Assembly (NCBI GenBank): GCA_018433925.1
Contig: JAHDQI010000415.1
Location: 1 to 33,179 of the forward strand
DNA from: Phycisphaerae bacterium
GTDB lineage: Bacteria > Planctomycetota > Phycisphaerae > Sedimentisphaerales > Anaerohalosphaeraceae
Length of the DNA stretch: 33,179 nt
Direction of reading: 5' to 3'
Numbering within the stretch: position 1 is the first letter of the stretch; the number at the start of each line of letters is the position of its first letter. The notes under the pieces were generated by a model. That model was given only the letters and a program-made list of their open reading frames with translations, did no database searches and was not told the origin of the DNA. Positions 30,839-33,179 of this stretch are shown here, one piece after another. A program made the translations under genes and the position numbers.

Positions 30839-32050
30839 GTGCCCAGATTTAGTTATACAGCGATTGGAATGAACCGGAAGGCGCAGAAGGGGACGATCTC
30901 CGCGGAGAGCGCGTTTTCGGCCCGCAAGCTGCTGCGCAGCAAGGGGCTGCATCCGACGGACGTGGAGATGATTACCTCGGAGACGGCCGGGCGTTCGCTC
31001 GGCTCGATGCTGGGCAACAAGAAGAAGGCCGTGGCCGAATTTACCAAGGAGCTGGCCACGATGCTGCGGGCCGGCATCAAGCTGACCGACGCCCTGTCGG
31101 TGCTCATCCAGCAGATCGGCGATCCGCAGCTTAAGAATGCCGTGACCGACATTCGCGACCGGGTGGTCACCGGCGAATCGTTCGCCGATTCGCTGGACGA
31201 ATACGACGCCTATTTCGACGTGATTTATGTCAGCATGATGCGGGTCGGCGAGGTGACCGGTACGCTGGAGGAAAGCTTATCGACAATGGCCGGCTTTATG
31301 GAAAAGCAGCGGCAGCTTGAAGAGAAACTGACGACCGTCATGATGTACCCGGCCATCCTGTTTACAATCTGCATCATCGTGGTGCTGATTATCATGATCT
31401 GGTTTCTGCCGCTGATTACCGAGGAGCTGGTGAAGATCGGCCAGGAACTTCCGCTGAGCACCCGCTTTCTGATGAAGACCTCGGAGCTGCTGACCAGTTT
31501 TTGGGCGCTGGCGATCCTGGGCGGTCTTTTCGGCATCGGCTGGCTGTACCGGCGGCTGGTGCGGACCGAGCGCGGCTCGCTGCTGCGGGATACGCTTCTG
31601 CTGTCGATGCCCGGCGTCGGCCCGCTGATCAAGCAGCGCATTGTCTCGCGGTTTGCCTCGACGCTGGCGACGCTGCTCGGGTCGGGTATGTCGATGGCCG
31701 AATCGCTGAAGGTCGTCTCGCAGGTGACCGGCAACCGGGTCATGGGCCAGGCCGTCGGCCAGGCGCGGGAGCGCATCCTGTCCGGTTCGGATATCGCCAC
31801 GCCGCTGCGCGACAGCGGGGTCATCGGCCCGTCGATCTCGCACATGATTACCGTCGGCGAAAAGAGCGGCGAGCTCGAACAGATGCTGCGGATGATCAGC
31901 GAAAACCTGGAGGCCGAATCCGACATCGTGATCGAACGGCTCAGCAAGTTCGTCGAGCCGCTGATTATTGTATTCATGGCCGGGATCATCGGGCTGATTG
32001 CCTACGCGACGATGATGCCGATTATTAAATTTTCCGTAACCCAGTTTTGA
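30839..32050 (+). CDS. gspF: Type II secretion inner-membrane platform protein GspF
   Basis: A 403-residue protein with the duplicated GspF domain: first copy about residues 70-190 (FTKELATMLRAGIKLTDALSVL, MRVGEVTGTLEESL), second about 270-395 (RFASTLATLLGSGMSMAESL, ITVGEKSGELEQMLRMI). Three membrane helices lie at about 170-195, 220-240 and 375-395. GspF links the ATPase to the pseudopilus. The N-terminus FSYTAIGMNRKAQKGTISAESA is the family start. GTG at 30839 follows AGGA with suitable spacing and gives this N-terminus. Confidence 0.96.
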   Translation: MPRFSYTAIGMNRKAQKGTISAESAFSARKLLRSKGLHPTDVEMITSETAGRSLGSMLGNKKKAVAEFTKELATMLRAGIKLTDALSVLIQQIGDPQLKNAVTDIRDRVVTGESFADSLDEYDAYFDVIYVSMMRVGEVTGTLEESLSTMAGFMEKQRQLEEKLTTVMMYPAILFTICIIVVLIIMIWFLPLITEELVKIGQELPLSTRFLMKTSELLTSFWALAILGGLFGIGWLYRRLVRTERGSLLRDTLLLSMPGVGPLIKQRIVSRFASTLATLLGSGMSMAESLKVVSQVTGNRVMGQAVGQARERILSGSDIATPLRDSGVIGPSISHMITVGEKSGELEQMLRMISENLEAESDIVIERLSKFVEPLIIVFMAGIIGLIAYATMMPIIKFSVTQF

Positions 32051-32101
32051 TCCGGACGGATGGTGCCGGATGGATGATTCGACTTTATTGAAGAGGAACT
32101 G

Positions 32102-32539
32102 ATGATGACCTACGAAAAAACCGGACAGCGCAGGGGCTTTACCCTGGTGGAAATCATGGCCGTGGTTTTGATTCTGGCCCTGCTGATGGGGATCGCGGCC
32201 AAGAATTTCATCGGGATGACCGACAAGGCGCGGGTGACTACAACCAAGGCCACGCTCAAGGAACTGCACGGGGCCGTGAACATGTTCAAGCTGGATACCG
32301 GCCGGTACCCGACCGAGGAGGAGGGGCTTTATGCCCTGATCGATCAGCCGACCGATGTTGAGGGGTGGACCGGGTACCTGGAGACCACGGATATTCCGCG
32401 GGACTCCTGGAAGAACGAGCTGGCGTATATCCTGAACCCCGAAAGCGGACGGCCGTTTGTGGTAATCAGCTACGGCGCCGACGGCAAAGAAGGCGGTGAA
32501 GGGTATGATATGGACCTGTACAGCACCGATGTGGAATAG
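32102..32539 (+). CDS. gspG: Major pseudopilin GspG
   Basis: A 145-residue prepilin. The cleavage site RRGFTLVEIM, with Phe+1 and Glu+5, is followed by the hydrophobic helix AVVLILALLMGIAAKNFIG. The GspG C-terminal pattern is present: LKELHGAVNMFKLDTGRYPTEEEGLYALI, then a WTGYLE segment, IPRDSWKNELAYILNPESG and ISYGADGKEGGEG, including residues of the calcium-binding loop. It forms the pseudopilus shaft. GAGGA precedes the ATG. The end overlaps gspH by 11 bases. Confidence 0.97.
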   Translation: MMTYEKTGQRRGFTLVEIMAVVLILALLMGIAAKNFIGMTDKARVTTTKATLKELHGAVNMFKLDTGRYPTEEEGLYALIDQPTDVEGWTGYLETTDIPRDSWKNELAYILNPESGRPFVVISYGADGKEGGEGYDMDLYSTDVE

Positions 32540-33092
32540 CCGCCGCCGGCCGCGGCCGGGTTTCGTGTTGATCGAGATCATGATGGCCGTCGGCCTGATG
32601 AGCTTTCTGCTGGCCATCGGCATCATCAGTTTCGAGGCCGTCTGGGGCCATTCGAGATTTAAGAATCAGGCCCGCGAGCTGGTCCACCTGTTTCAGATGG
32701 CCCAGGAGGCGGCCGCCCAGAGCGACCGGCGCTACGCGGTGATCCTTGATTTTTCGGAAGGGTCGTATGTGCTGCGGCAGTTCGCCTCGCTGGATCTGGA
32801 GACGATCCCCGAAGACGAGGCGATCATTCATACGGGCTATTTTACGGATACGTGTCAACTGGATTATGTGCTTTATGATGACCTGGACGATACACGGGAG
32901 CGGGAAAATGTCACCGAGGTGCGGTTTTTTGCCGGCCGCAGCGGCTGGCAGTACGGCGGCAAGGTGGTGTTGCGCGATGCCGACGGGCAGCCCTGGTCGA
33001 TCGTGATTTCCCGCATGGTCGCCCCCATCCGGCTGGTTGAGGGCGAGGCGGACATTTTGCTTCCTCAGAAGCCGGATGATGTACGTTTTTAG
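32529..33092 (+). CDS. gspH: Minor pseudopilin GspH-like
   Basis: A 187-residue prepilin with the site RPGFVLIEIMMAV and a hydrophobic helix, then FEAVWGHSRFKNQARELVHLFQMAQEAAAQSDRRYAVILDF, the helix and first strands of the GspH/FimT fold. The remainder is beta-rich and Asp/Glu-rich. Val replaces the more usual Thr after Phe+1; Glu+5 is kept. ATG at 32529 lies inside the end of gspG; an in-frame ATG at 32496 would add 11 unlikely residues. The end overlaps the next pseudopilin gene by 14 bases. Confidence 0.85.
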   Translation: MWNSRRRPRPGFVLIEIMMAVGLMSFLLAIGIISFEAVWGHSRFKNQARELVHLFQMAQEAAAQSDRRYAVILDFSEGSYVLRQFASLDLETIPEDEAIIHTGYFTDTCQLDYVLYDDLDDTRERENVTEVRFFAGRSGWQYGGKVVLRDADGQPWSIVISRMVAPIRLVEGEADILLPQKPDDVRF

Positions 33093-33179
33093 ACGATCTG
33101 TGTGGGCGGCCGGGCGCCGGCGGGGGTTTACCCTCGTGGAGATGGTTGCGGCGCTGGCCATTCTTGTGGGCATCCTCTC
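33079..33179 (+). CDS. Type II secretion pseudopilin, probably GspI, N-terminal part (runs off right edge)
   Basis: Only 33 codons are present. The start MYVFRRSVWAAGRRR is followed by the prepilin site GFTLVEMVAALAILVGIL, with Phe+1 and Glu+5 intact. Position after gspG and gspH suggests GspI, but GspJ cannot be excluded from this short piece. ATG at 33079 overlaps the end of gspH by 14 bases. Confidence 0.8.
   Translation, partial: MYVFRRSVWAAGRRRGFTLVEMVAALAILVGIL

Overview
The window is about 33 kb of a GC-rich bacterial chromosome, most likely a planctomycete of the Phycisphaerae (Sedimentisphaerales-like). This placement is inferred from gene content: a secreted beta-helix protein ending in a single dockerin-type calcium repeat, a DUF1573 lipoprotein next to a type II secretion locus, a very large secretin, and short GTCCA-type tandem repeats between genes. 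No rRNA is present to confirm it.

Layout. 1-1.6 kb (minus): the start of a UbiA/MenA-type prenyltransferase and truD. 1.8-3.06 kb (minus): an AT-rich two-gene accessory cassette (unknown 254-aa protein plus DUF488). 3.06-4.1 kb: no gene; a 9-bp tandem repeat and copy A of a dispersed ~450-bp element. 4.1-7.0 kb (plus): a lipoprotein M28 peptidase and a ThyX-like phage-type protein. 9.8-7.0 kb (minus): Rrf2 regulator, DUF2061 membrane protein, APS/PAPS reductase (cysH) and siroheme sulfite reductase, forming an assimilatory sulfur unit. 10.0-11.7 kb (plus): MgtC-family protein and a P-loop/DRTGG protein. 11.8-12.2 kb: copy B of the dispersed element, inverted. 12.35-14.2 kb (minus): two accessory modules, an XRE regulator with three paralogous small membrane proteins, and a RelE/RelB toxin-antitoxin pair. 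14.3-16.5 kb (minus): beta-helix/dockerin protein and an O6-methylguanine methyltransferase.

16.6-21.9 kb (plus) is a housekeeping block: pheA, tpiA, secG, yicC, gmk, rpoZ, coaC and a small lipoprotein. A tRNA-Ala(CGC) lies on the minus strand at 21.94-22.01 kb. From 22.27 kb to the right edge (plus) there is a DUF1573 lipoprotein and then a type II secretion locus: gspC-like, gspD, gspE, gspF, gspG, gspH and the start of gspI. It would build an envelope-spanning secretion machine that could export dockerin-type proteins such as the one at 14.3 kb, though that link is inferred.

The least ordinary signals are: (1) the inverted dispersed element, whose two copies share a promoter at one end, a GTAG-preceded REP-like hairpin and a terminator-like hairpin, and which lies next to both accessory islands with the promoter ends facing them; (2) the mosaic gspD, whose outer-membrane secretin domain has about 42% GC inside a gene that is otherwise about 60% or more; (3) the four-gene translationally coupled XRE/membrane operon that begins with a 39-codon micro-protein; and (4) the DUF488 cassette.
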